From the NCBI GenBank assembly GCA_030432235.1, contig JAUIHT010000001.1, forward strand, positions 1,240,001 to 1,304,000: DNA of 64,000 nucleotides. Direction: 5' to 3'. Position numbers and translations under genes: made by a program. This document shows positions 1-8,100 of the stretch, piece by piece; the stretch's first letter is position 1; every line of letters begins with the position of its first letter. Source of the stretch: Verrucomicrobiia bacterium. Lineage in GTDB: Bacteria > Verrucomicrobiota > Verrucomicrobiia > Opitutales > Cerasicoccaceae. Under the pieces are notes generated by a model, which was given only the letters and a program-made list of their open reading frames with translations, made no database searches and was not told the DNA's origin.

Positions 1-1
1 G

Positions 2-361
2 ATTAGCCTGCTGGAAGCGGATGACGACAGCGCCTACATGATAGCCCAACTCGAGCCGCACAAGCCGGATGGTGGATTGGATATGCTCAACAAAGATTGT
101 CTCCGTGGACTGATCCACGCGAGATCAGCCGCCGCCCCTTTCTTGAGGCGCCGAGCGGAAGAGCTCTCTGGCGAGCAACAGAAAGCGGTTTTGGAAGCCG
201 CTGACCGCTACGAGGAAGTCGTCGTGGTGCTAGAGTCAGCTGGAGCCACTACCTGGGACTCGAAAGAAAGCCGTGCATTGCAGGCAGACGCTATGCGGAA
301 GGCCATGGCCCTGGAAGCAGAGGCCGCTAAGCTGCTGTCCAAAGCCACAAAGACAGGATAG
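2..361 (+). CDS. C-terminal part of an unrecognised protein (partial)
   Basis: The frame is open from base 2 to the stop at 359-361, so the gene very likely begins before the window and only about 119 residues are seen. The visible part is alanine- and glutamate-rich and mostly helical by eye, with no membrane segment and no motif I recognise. An internal ATG at 38 could start a 107-residue protein, but coding-like sequence continues upstream of it. No function is proposed. Confidence 0.5.
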   Translation: MSLLEADDDSAYMIAQLEPHKPDGGLDMLNKDCLRGLIHARSAAAPFLRRRAEELSGEQQKAVLEAADRYEEVVVVLESAGATTWDSKESRALQADAMRKAMALEAEAAKLLSKATKTG

Positions 362-678
362 GGCAAGAGGGAAGCTTCCACAGATAGCGGGCGATTTGCT
401 CAGGTGACTTTTTAATCGGAGAAAATGGAGTGCCAGATGTCTGATTTTGAATTGAGCGGTACCATTTTCATAACCTCGGCAGAGCCATACGGCTTATCAA
501 CTCTGCTAAAATAAGGCGAATGGGCTTAAATGGGCCCTGTGAAAACCCCTTCTAGAGGCTAGATTTAACGCTAAATCGGCCTTTGTGCTCATTCGCTCCT
601 GTAGATTTTCTGAAATTTTGAGGGATTTTCTTCACAAATGGCTTAAGATTTGTTAAAAAAGTGCGAAATACCATTACA
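362..678. other. Intergenic region upstream of exosortase substrate gene
   Basis: About 317 bases without a convincing gene, more AT-rich than its surroundings. It presumably holds the terminator of the preceding gene and the promoter of the gene at 679. A short inverted repeat, GATTTA/TAAATC with a 4-base loop, lies at 562-577. I see no consensus promoter that I would defend. Confidence 0.4.
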
Positions 679-1428
679 ATGAAAAAGACACTTTTGCTTA
701 CCGCTGTAGCTACTACGGCTTTTTTCGGGGCTGCACATGGCATTTCCTTGAACTTTGTTGACGCGCCGGGTGACGTTGCCAACGGCCAGTTATACGTACC
801 GTTCAGCACGGCGACCTCCGTTCTGTTTACAGATATCGGTGGCCAGGGGTTTGACCTACGCATCTCGCAGTCGAACTTTATCGGGGCCGGTCAGATCGGC
901 AGTTTTAACAATGTGGGACCTTTTCCCAGTGTGCTGGCGACCAACGGTAACCAGAACACTATTAACTTTGAGTTCTTCGTCAGTGGCACCAGCCAGTCGG
1001 TTCGCCAAGTGGTGGAAGGCATCGAGTTCCGCTTCGAGGACGTCGACGTGTCGAATGTCATCTCCAACTTCACTACCTACAGTGTGAACGGCGTTTCTAC
1101 CGTGCAGGACTTCACCAATGCCAGCATCTTTACTCCCGACGCGGGCATGACGGTGACGACGACCGAGTTTTATTATCCCGGTGAAGACTTCACCCTCAGC
1201 GCAGGGCGTGGTATGTCGGCTGACCTGACCAGCAACCAGATTTCCGGATTCTCCTTTGACCGCTTCGGTGGTGACTCCTTTATGGCTTTCGGCCTGGGTG
1301 ACGTTACCCCGATTCCATTCAACCCCAGCCCTTTCCTTGGCTTGGGATTAGTCGGCGGATTCTTTGCCTGGCGCGTGCGCCGGGCTAAAAAAGCCACTGC
1401 TGAACAGCCGCAGGCTCAGGCGGTTTAA
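679..1428 (+). CDS. Secreted protein with IPFNPS-type exosortase sorting tail
   Basis: About 249 residues. An N-terminal signal peptide begins MKKTLLLTAVATTAFFGAAHG, so I prefer the ATG at 679 to the GTG at 661. The body is Gly/Ser/Thr/Phe-rich and beta-like, with no known domain. The tail reads TPIPFNPSPFLGLGLVGGFF, then a short hydrophobic stretch and RRAKK. This tripartite signal resembles the PFE/PF-type tails of cyanobacterial exosortase substrates more than the VPEPE tails of the other surface proteins here. The stop overlaps tail-to-tail with the stop of the convergent exosortase gene, which suggests a dedicated enzyme-substrate pair. Role: probable surface or exopolysaccharide-linked protein; the pairing is inference. 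Confidence 0.7.
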   Translation: MKKTLLLTAVATTAFFGAAHGISLNFVDAPGDVANGQLYVPFSTATSVLFTDIGGQGFDLRISQSNFIGAGQIGSFNNVGPFPSVLATNGNQNTINFEFFVSGTSQSVRQVVEGIEFRFEDVDVSNVISNFTTYSVNGVSTVQDFTNASIFTPDAGMTVTTTEFYYPGEDFTLSAGRGMSADLTSNQISGFSFDRFGGDSFMAFGLGDVTPIPFNPSPFLGLGLVGGFFAWRVRRAKKATAEQPQAQAV

Positions 1429-2342
1429 ACCAGCAGAACCCCCACACCGCCCAGCAGGCCCAAACCTGCCGGGATCAAAAAGGCCAGAAGCTGCTTCGTT
1501 GAGAGGCTCGCTTCGGGCTTTTTTTCTTGGAGCATGCGAAGAAGTGGCGGCTCGATCTGATGTCGGCCCAGGATGGCGGTCCCCAGCAAGGCGGTAATCG
1601 TGAAAAGCTCCGACCCGGCGCCTTCGTGGAAGAAATGAAACCACTTAGGCGTGTCGATGCAGAAGACAATCAGGTCCACCCGCACGATACTGACCACGAG
1701 GCCCGTAAGCAGGGCCCAGCCTGCCAGTTGCAGCCATGGTCTCGGCTTCAGGCCCATGACCAGCCCATAGCACAGGACCAGCACCGCCAAGAGCAGCATC
1801 ATTTTCAGTCCCGAGCAGGCGCCGACAACCTGCAGCGCGCCTTGCTGGGTCACAATGGTATCACCGGTGACGCGCAGCTCGTAGCCGAAATAGTACAGCA
1901 GGAACCCGGAAGTCTTTGCGATGATAACCGAGTAGCCGAGCAAGTCTTCAAGGGCCTGCTCCAGTAGCTCCACCGGAAAGGCAGCGAGAAAGCCCAGAGA
2001 AAGGAGTGTCAGCCAAAACTGTCGCTCAACGGGTGAGGGCAGGATAAGGGCCACCGCAACCGGTATCAGCAGGAGTGAGAAAAACGAGGCGCCCGGTAGC
2101 CAGAGCGAGAGCACGCCCAGGCACACCGCGACCAAGGCCAGTGCGCCGCCTGGCAGCGGGCGATCTTTGGCGTCTTGTCCTGATGCACGGTAGAGGTACA
2201 GGGCGGCGGAGGCCAGCGCCACGAGCTTGATGACCATGCGTGCTTTTTCCACCACGGTGGTGGTCTCGACCAGCGCCGGAAAGGCCATGGCAAGGACGGC
2301 TCCGGTAAGTAGGGCCAGATACGTCAGCCCACGGACGTTCAC
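1425..2342 (-). CDS. Exosortase, cyanoexosortase-like
   Basis: A 305-residue integral membrane protein with many hydrophobic segments. The three expected catalytic positions are visible: Cys176 in GACSGLKMM, Arg221 in IVRVDLIV, and a His at 236 or 239 in FHFFHEGAG. Exosortases are membrane transpeptidase-like enzymes that process C-terminal sorting signals. The GCSGLK-type active-site context resembles cyanobacterial exosortases as I recall them and differs from the EPACAGMN context of the second exosortase at 61102. The start is GTG at 2342, overlapping the stop of the HpsJ-like gene by 4 bases (GTGA), so the two are translationally coupled. Family is confident; subfamily is inferred. Confidence 0.8.
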   Translation of the reverse strand: MNVRGLTYLALLTGAVLAMAFPALVETTTVVEKARMVIKLVALASAALYLYRASGQDAKDRPLPGGALALVAVCLGVLSLWLPGASFFSLLLIPVAVALILPSPVERQFWLTLLSLGFLAAFPVELLEQALEDLLGYSVIIAKTSGFLLYYFGYELRVTGDTIVTQQGALQVVGACSGLKMMLLLAVLVLCYGLVMGLKPRPWLQLAGWALLTGLVVSIVRVDLIVFCIDTPKWFHFFHEGAGSELFTITALLGTAILGRHQIEPPLLRMLQEKKPEASLSTKQLLAFLIPAGLGLLGGVGVLLV

Positions 2343-3235
2343 TGTGCGGGAGCTTCGGCGTTTTCAGGAAGGGTTTCGTCTTCCTTTTCTTCACCGCTAT
2401 CCTGGCCGGGCTTGCGCTTTATTTTACCTGAGCGGTCGGTCTGGCGGTAGTCTTTGCTGAGCACCCAGAACATCACATACATGATGCCACCAATCAGAGC
2501 GGTAATCGACCACTTGATGCCGTCGCGGATGGCGCCCTCGCGGTACCGCGAGGCCTCGTCCTTGAGGGTGACGCTGGTGCTGTCAGTGATTTCTACCAGC
2601 TTTTCTTTGAGTGCTTCGCGCAGGGCAACGGCGTTCTTTTCCTCGCGGTAAAGCTGATTGGACAGATTGAGCGGCTCCAGATAGGCGGCCATTTCCTGAG
2701 GCGTTTGCAGCTGGTCGAGGGTATCGATGGCTTCCTTCACGGCGCGATCACGCTCATGGATGAGCCCCGCCGCGCGGAACTCCGCCCAGTTGACGATGCG
2801 TACGGTATTGCGGACGCTCAGCGGTACCAGCAGCAGGAAAAAGATACCCAGGATCAGTGCGAGCCATGAGCACACGATGCGGACGCGCAGCATGCGCGCG
2901 CCAATGCTCGGCGAGAGTGGCACCAGGATGAGTGCCAGCCCGAAGGCAGGCCCCCACAGGTTATTGACCAGACGGCCCACGGTGAGCATTTCCCACTGAG
3001 TGTCCGTCCACTTCATCGGCGAGACGATGTAGGCCAGATCCAGCAGCCCGAGCACCAGCAGGGTGAAGCCCAGCATGGTCAGCACGCTCTGGAGGCGTGA
3101 GAAGTTCTCCGTGCGCAGACGTATCTGCTCGGGGACTTTTTTGCGCGTCGCGTCGGACCGCATTTGCGCACGCTCGCGGTTCTTACGCCATTTTCGGCGC
3201 AGCTTTTTAAAGGGACCACTTTTGGAAGAACTCAC
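2339..3235 (-). CDS. HpsJ-like exosortase-associated membrane protein
   Basis: 298 residues. A basic N-terminus is followed by hydrophobic segments at roughly residues 50-72, 90-110 and 118-142, a soluble helical region to about 220, a last membrane segment near 222-245, and a charged tail. The layout (a membrane domain with YIVSPMKWTDTQWEM, a helical loop, a final TM) resembles the HpsJ family found beside cyanobacterial exosortases. That match is from memory and was not searched. GTG start at 3235. It is coupled by a 4-base overlap to the exosortase downstream, which supports a partner or assembly role for it. Confidence 0.6.
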   Translation of the reverse strand: MSSSKSGPFKKLRRKWRKNRERAQMRSDATRKKVPEQIRLRTENFSRLQSVLTMLGFTLLVLGLLDLAYIVSPMKWTDTQWEMLTVGRLVNNLWGPAFGLALILVPLSPSIGARMLRVRIVCSWLALILGIFFLLLVPLSVRNTVRIVNWAEFRAAGLIHERDRAVKEAIDTLDQLQTPQEMAAYLEPLNLSNQLYREEKNAVALREALKEKLVEITDSTSVTLKDEASRYREGAIRDGIKWSITALIGGIMYVMFWVLSKDYRQTDRSGKIKRKPGQDSGEEKEDETLPENAEAPAQ

Positions 3236-3371
3236 AATAGGGAGAGCAATAAAGTCGACTAATTGTTCCTGAACTTAACATTTAATTTACGTTTGTCACG
3301 GTTTGACTTTGTGCTGCCGATAAACCTTTAGCTGCCTTGACAGGCTAGGCTTTCCAGCCTGAGTTGTGTGC

Positions 3372-4262
3372 ATGCAGTATCGCACATTGGGTTCAACCGG
3401 TTTGAAAGTAAGTGTCGTCGGGGTCGGTACTTGGCAATTTGGCGGGGAGTGGGGCCGCACTTACACCCAGCCTGAAGCCGACGCTATTTTCGACGCTGCT
3501 CGCGAAACCGGCATCAACCTCATCGACACCGCCGAGTGTTATGGCGACCACACCTCGGAGCGCTTCATTGGTGAGAGCATCAAACGCGACCGGGAGAAGT
3601 GGATCGTCGCCACGAAGTTCGGCCACAAATTCCACGAAAATTTCACCCGCGACGATATCGTCGACCCCGGCGGTGTGCTCAAGCAGCTCGAGGATTCTCT
3701 GCGTGCTCTGCAAACGGACTACATCGATCTCTACCAGTTTCACAGCCATAGCGATGAGCTTTTTCAGACCGAAGGGCTCTGGGAGATGCTTGCCAAGGAA
3801 AAGGAGAAGGGCAAAATCCGCCACCTCGGCATCTCCCTGCGTTCCAACACCAATCTCTGGCAGACAGAGCAGGCCAAGGTCGTCGACGCCGAGGCCATCC
3901 AGGTCGTTTATAACCGCCTGGACCGTGCACCGGAAGCGGAGGTCCTGCCGTGCTGTGAAAAGAATGACCTCGGCGTGCTCGCCCGTGTGCCGCTGGCCAG
4001 TGGCTACCTGAGCGGCAAGTACAAGGCCGGCGCTAAGTTTCCCGCCAACGATGTTCGCAACGCCTGGCATACTGATGAGCAGCGGGAAAAGGCACTCGCG
4101 GAAGTCGAAAAGATCCGCGCGGAGGAAGTCCCCGAGGGCGCGGATATGGCCTCGTGGGCGCTGGCCTGGTGCCTGCGTAATCCGGCTGTCACTACAGTCA
4201 TCCCGGGCTGCAAGGACCCCGCGCAGGTGAAGTCCAACGCCGCTGCCGTGGAGCACATGTAA
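3372..4262 (+). CDS. Aldo/keto reductase
   Basis: About 296 residues, a standard AKR TIM-barrel length. The start QYRTLGSTGLKVSVVGVGTW is the usual N-terminal strand. The catalytic tetrad is visible: Asp and Tyr in IDTAECYG, Lys in ATKFGHK and His in YQFHSH. It should reduce carbonyl compounds with NADPH; the substrate cannot be told. The ATG at 3372 is preferred over the GTG two codons earlier. It is a single gene, divergent from the HpsJ-like gene, with the O-methyltransferase 39 bases downstream. Confidence 0.88.
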   Translation: MQYRTLGSTGLKVSVVGVGTWQFGGEWGRTYTQPEADAIFDAARETGINLIDTAECYGDHTSERFIGESIKRDREKWIVATKFGHKFHENFTRDDIVDPGGVLKQLEDSLRALQTDYIDLYQFHSHSDELFQTEGLWEMLAKEKEKGKIRHLGISLRSNTNLWQTEQAKVVDAEAIQVVYNRLDRAPEAEVLPCCEKNDLGVLARVPLASGYLSGKYKAGAKFPANDVRNAWHTDEQREKALAEVEKIRAEEVPEGADMASWALAWCLRNPAVTTVIPGCKDPAQVKSNAAAVEHM

Positions 4263-4301
4263 GGGGCCCGTTAGCCGTAACCCAGTCCGATGCTGAGCGC
4301 T

Positions 4302-4913
4302 ATGAGTTCCTCACTCTTAACCGCACCCGTCGCGCAGGTCCTCGACGACCTCTTTGCCGATGCCGAGCGCCAGCAGGCTAAAATGGCCGGGAACCTCAAG
4401 GTTGCCCAAGAGGAATCACTCACGCCTTTCGAGCGCTTTTCGCGTATCAAGGACAGCTACATGCCCATTGACCGCCCTTTCGGCAACCTGCTGTATTCGC
4501 TCATCCGCAGCACCGGTGCGCGGACCGTGGTCGAGTTTGGCACCTCCTTTGGCATTTCCACCATCTATCTCGCCGCCGCGGTGCGCGACAATGGGGCAGG
4601 GCAGGTAATAACCTCGGAGTTCATTGAGGAAAAAGCCGCCAAGGCGAAAGACAATCTTACCCGCGCCGGGCTCGCCGACTGTGTGGACTTCCGCGTCGGC
4701 GATGCGATTGAAACCCTCGCGCAGCCGCTGCCCGGTTCGGTGGACCTGCTCTTCCTCGACGGTGACAAGGGAACGTACCTACCGATTCTCCAACTGCTGG
4801 AGCCGCACATGAAGCCGGGCTGCCTCGTCGTCTCGGACAACACCGATCTGCCCGTACTCACCACTGGCGGCGACAAGCCCAACAGCGGCCACGAGATTTC
4901 CCTGCGTTCATAG
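4302..4913 (+). CDS. Class I SAM-dependent O-methyltransferase
   Basis: About 203 residues. Motif I is TVVEFGTSFGISTIYLA, followed by an acidic position in ITSEF and the metal/substrate loop LLFLDGDKGTYLP, as in caffeoyl-CoA/catechol-type O-methyltransferases. After VVSDNTDLP the protein ends quickly with GHEISLRS. Relatives usually have a longer stretch (roughly 20 residues) before a GLEISLR-like end, so there may be a small internal deletion near the C-terminus. The ATG at 4290 four codons earlier is an alternative start. Confidence 0.75.
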   Translation: MSSSLLTAPVAQVLDDLFADAERQQAKMAGNLKVAQEESLTPFERFSRIKDSYMPIDRPFGNLLYSLIRSTGARTVVEFGTSFGISTIYLAAAVRDNGAGQVITSEFIEEKAAKAKDNLTRAGLADCVDFRVGDAIETLAQPLPGSVDLLFLDGDKGTYLPILQLLEPHMKPGCLVVSDNTDLPVLTTGGDKPNSGHEISLRS

Positions 4914-4989
4914 GACGTCTCTTGTCGTCTGGCTTCGGGCATTATAACAGTGACTTTTGGGGAATATTCTGCATGCTACTTGCATTGCT

Positions 4990-5472
4990 ATGCTCAAGAC
5001 GGATAAACGAATTTTTCGAATATTCTTCCTGGCTGCTTTGGCGTCGTGGATGACAAGTGCGCTGCACGCCGCCGCGCAAGCGGGTGACAGCACGGCGAAT
5101 CTCTACCAGAGCAATCCCGACGCTTACCTCAACGAGCGCGTCAATATCGAGATTTCCCACGTAGAAATTGTCCCGGCGGTCAAAGGCATCGAAGGGCTGA
5201 CCTTCATCTTCGCCAACACCTATGATTTCGATAATAACTGCTCCGGCGGCAAGATGCTCGTCATCGTGCAAGAGAAGGACGCCGAGCGCCTGCGCCGCAA
5301 GTACGGCACCATCATGGACAAGGACGGTAGCGGTCAGCCCGAGACCAAGCGCCTGCGTGGCACCTTGCGTATGGTCGGTGACAGCATGATCTATATCGAC
5401 TACTCGGACGAGATTTACAGCATCGTCGAGGCCCATTACGACAAGGTGAAGGCCGGCGTGAAGGGGAGTTAG
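4990..5472 (+). CDS. Hypothetical secreted protein
   Basis: About 160 residues. A basic N-terminus plus hydrophobic core ending ALHAAAQA is a likely signal peptide, which favours the ATG at 4990 over 4957. The mature part has alternating beta-like stretches (ERVNIEISHVEIVP, LRGTLRMVGDSMIYIDY) and one Cys. I do not recognise the family. The content of short strands could suit an OB-like fold, but this is only an impression. No operon partner. Confidence 0.6.
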   Translation: MLKTDKRIFRIFFLAALASWMTSALHAAAQAGDSTANLYQSNPDAYLNERVNIEISHVEIVPAVKGIEGLTFIFANTYDFDNNCSGGKMLVIVQEKDAERLRRKYGTIMDKDGSGQPETKRLRGTLRMVGDSMIYIDYSDEIYSIVEAHYDKVKAGVKGS

Positions 5473-5485
5473 TCGCCCGTGGCCA

Positions 5486-5914
5486 CTACGCCTTGACGTC
5501 GCCCAGCACCTCGGCCGTTAGCTTGTCCAGGTTCTGCTTGTTGGCCGGGACGATCACCCCGGCGATGCGCTGCGCGAGGTTGTCGTTTTCAAAGGTCTGT
5601 TCCCAGCCGACCCGCGTGCCACCCTCAAGGGGTTCCAGCGTGATAGTCAGCACGTAGTCGGGGTTGAAATGCTCGATGACGAGACGCTGCGGTGGGTCGA
5701 TTTCGCGAAAGACGCTCTCGTTGGGGAAGTCTTGGCCGTCCGGCCCGTGCATGGTGTACTTCCACTGCCCGCCCACCTGGAACTCGCACACTTCAAACGT
5801 GTTGGTGAATCCCGCCGGACCCCACCAGCGCGCCAGACGCTCCGCATCGGCAAACGCAGCAAAGATGGCCTCCGGCGAGGCGGCGATGTCACGGGCAGTC
5901 GTAAAGGGCGTCAT
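5486..5914 (-). CDS. SRPBCC (AHSA1-type) domain protein
   Basis: About 142 residues, the length of a single START-like helix-grip domain. The AHSA1 signature is clear: ASPEAIFAAFADAERLARWW near the N-terminus, then GGQWKYTMHGPDG, FREIDPPQRLVIEH and GGTRVGWEQTF. Such proteins bind hydrophobic ligands; no function can be assigned. The start at 5914 (MTPFTTARDI) is preferred to 5950 because the first 12 residues of the longer form are not part of the fold. Confidence 0.8.
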   Translation of the reverse strand: MTPFTTARDIAASPEAIFAAFADAERLARWWGPAGFTNTFEVCEFQVGGQWKYTMHGPDGQDFPNESVFREIDPPQRLVIEHFNPDYVLTITLEPLEGGTRVGWEQTFENDNLAQRIAGVIVPANKQNLDKLTAEVLGDVKA

Positions 5915-6063
5915 AGTGGGAGCATGGGTACCTTCTCGGACCCTTGGCAACTGGATATGTGACGGTCGATTGCGATCCCAATAACTTTGACTATAAGAGG
6001 ATTTGCCAATAGTGAATTCGCGTTCCGTAACTGGTTTTCGTTCTACTCAATCTTTACTCAACC

Positions 6064-6741
6064 ATGAAGCAAAACATACCCGCCAAGGCGGCTACCGCTG
6101 CCGGTACGCTCACTTCGCTCATCGCGGCTTCCTCGGCCCACGGGATCATCGTGGCCGGGCAGTCCTTCTTTTACGATGGCAGCGGGGTGGTCAACTGGAG
6201 CGTGGACGGCACGGATAGCGATTTTAAAATCGGCGTGGAAATCGAGAGCAGCGTGAGCCCGACGACGAATTACCATGCCGTTGTATCCATGGTGGGCGTG
6301 CTCTCCGGCAACCAGATGGCCGGGAACGCCCTCGCCATGGCCCGGCCTGCCAGTGGCGCAGTCATAGACAGTCTCTATGGGTTCAATGCGGCATCGATCG
6401 CCGCCACGCGCTCGACAACCGCCTCTTCGACGAACGTCAGTCAGACGTATCGGCTGGAGAAATTCACGAAGGCCGAACCCGGCAAGATAGGTTTCAAATT
6501 TACCCGCAATGGCGGTACGGAAACCTACTACGGCTACGCGGACTTCGTCTACGAGGTATCCTCCGGTCTGGGCAGTACCTTTGGTTACATCGGCCTGAGT
6601 AACGTTTACTACAACAACGAGGCCGGACAGGGCATCACCGTGGGCGCCGTGCCCGAGCCGGAAGTTGCCGTCACCGCCCTGGGCACGCTCGCCCTTGGCG
6701 CTGCGGGCCTGTGCCGCTGGCGCAAACGTAAGGCCGCATAA
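6064..6741 (+). CDS. PEP-CTERM sorting domain protein
   Basis: 225 residues. The N-terminal segment (AATAAGTLTSLIAASSAHG) serves as a signal peptide. The middle contains a YYGYADFVYEV beta segment shared in style with the neighbour at 6942. The C-terminal signal is VPEPEVAVTALGTLALGAAG followed by LCRWRKRKAA: motif, TM helix and basic tail. Exported and predicted to be processed by an exosortase, likely the one at 61102. Function of the mature domain unknown. A paralogue of the convergent gene 6942-7652. Confidence 0.8.
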   Translation: MKQNIPAKAATAAGTLTSLIAASSAHGIIVAGQSFFYDGSGVVNWSVDGTDSDFKIGVEIESSVSPTTNYHAVVSMVGVLSGNQMAGNALAMARPASGAVIDSLYGFNAASIAATRSTTASSTNVSQTYRLEKFTKAEPGKIGFKFTRNGGTETYYGYADFVYEVSSGLGSTFGYIGLSNVYYNNEAGQGITVGAVPEPEVAVTALGTLALGAAGLCRWRKRKAA

Positions 6742-6941
6742 AGGGAGTGTGAACTCTCGCGAAGCCGCCCCATTCGATGAACTCAGGGCTGGCAAGGTGC
6801 AGAGGGTAGGGCGCACCGGACTTTGCTGGAGAAAGTGAAAAACTCTCAGCGCTCTTGCACAGGATACATGCGTTGCCTCCCCCGTGTAGGGATGTCTTCG
6901 TGGCTTAACTCAGCCAGCGCTGCTGTCTTTAGGCTTCCAGT

Positions 6942-7652
6942 TTACGCGGTCTTGCGCTTACGCCAGCGGCACAGGCCAGCGGCCCCGAGGGCCAGTGCGC
7001 CCAGGCCGACGGCGGTTGTTTGTGCCTCGGGGATTTCACTCGTAGTTCCGGCCAGGATGCCGTCGCTGTCGGAATAGGTCACATTGGTGAAGCTTAGGCT
7101 GAAATCATCGGCTGTGCCTTGCCAGGTGGCGTTTGCCCACCCGTAGTAAGTGCCGGAGGCTCCGGCGAAGCGGAAGCCGATGATTTCATTGGTGCCACTA
7201 TTGACACCAAAGAGGTTGATCATCGCATAACTGGCAGCGCGTAGTGCCGCGAAGGACTGGCCAAAGGTGAGAAAGGAGGTGAAAGTGGTGGCAGTTGATT
7301 GGGCGTAGAAGCTACTCTTGAAGTTAAGCCCGGCGCTGGCAGACAGGGGATCGCCGGTTGCCAGCAGCTTCATTTTTCCAGCACTGGTGGCGAATGCTAT
7401 CGCTCCTGAGCTATTGTAAATGCTGACCGTGCCATAGGCCGTGATGCTGTAACTAGAGGTAGTGCCCGCCGTGGAAAGGCTACGGTTAATCCCAAAGCTG
7501 GAGTCATTTCCGTCCAGAGACCAGGTCGTGACATCGGAGGCATCGTAGGCCGTGATGCCGACATTCAGGTCCGGCCCTAACCCAATGGCGGCAAATGCGG
7601 AACTGGAAGCGCCCAGAAGCGGGGCGAGTGAAGTAAGGGCAGTTTTTTTCAT
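6942..7652 (-). CDS. PEP-CTERM-like surface protein with IPEAQ motif
   Basis: 236 residues. Signal-like N-terminus (LTSLAPLLGASSSAFA) and the same general layout as 6064-6741, including a TYYGWANATW segment and an identical LALGAAGLCRWRKRK tail. The sorting motif reads IPEAQ rather than VPEPE, so the second Pro of PEP is Ala. Whether an exosortase still accepts it is unclear. Probably a paralogue produced by local duplication and inversion. Confidence 0.75.
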   Translation of the reverse strand: MKKTALTSLAPLLGASSSAFAAIGLGPDLNVGITAYDASDVTTWSLDGNDSSFGINRSLSTAGTTSSYSITAYGTVSIYNSSGAIAFATSAGKMKLLATGDPLSASAGLNFKSSFYAQSTATTFTSFLTFGQSFAALRAASYAMINLFGVNSGTNEIIGFRFAGASGTYYGWANATWQGTADDFSLSFTNVTYSDSDGILAGTTSEIPEAQTTAVGLGALALGAAGLCRWRKRKTA

Positions 7653-8100
7653 AGTAGCTATCGGTTAGGAGTTTAAACTACTTTGTGCCAGCACGGTTTA
7701 GCGTCAAGGTTATTGGGGCCGCTAGTGGAATGGTTCCATTGGCCGTGGCACCCGCAATCTTTAGGCTATGGGAGCGGCTGCCATGGCGTACGGAAGGGGA
7801 TACGAGTGGAGAAGGGGTCTTAGTACGAAAATTTCTCGAGTGATGGAAGTTGCGGCGCTGTTCAAACCCCAACGGGGTTTCAGAACGGCGGTGCGTGCGA
7901 TCTATGCAACCCCGTTGGGGTTGGGTAATGGGTGGATGTCGATACCCAGGGTAGCGCTCGCTCTGCACCTTCGCCAAGCTCAGATGGGCTCGCTTCAACC
8001 CTGGGCTAAATTATGTAACGGCGTTGCCGTATTTTTTACTCCACAATACCGTTCACGGGAGAGTATCTCCTACAAACTAGCTTCTATTAATCTTCGAGGG
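7653..8100. other. Non-coding, repeat-bearing region
   Basis: About 450 bases between a PEP-CTERM gene and an AT-rich lipoprotein gene. Its right half is a REP-like element (see 7864-8029). An open frame on the minus strand (7678-7998) translates the repeat itself and looks like a repeat by-product, not a gene. Confidence 0.5.
7864..8029. repeat. REP-like palindromic element
   Basis: Two copies of a 15-base sequence in perfect inverted orientation, AACCCCAACGGGGTT at 7865-7879 and its reverse complement at 7908-7922, separated by 28 bases. Each arm is itself a CCCC-AAC-GGGG mini-hairpin. A second pair follows, CCCAGGGT at 7945-7952 and ACCCTGGG at 7998-8005, then ACGGC-GTT-GCCGT at about 8017-8029. 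Nested hairpins like this are typical of dispersed REP elements moved by RAYT-type transposases in PVC genomes. No transposase is in the window. Confidence 0.6.

Noticed and set aside
7678-7998. Minus-strand open frame of 106 codons
   Set aside because: It translates through the REP-like palindromes; Arg/His/Pro-rich composition and lack of start signals point to a repeat by-product.
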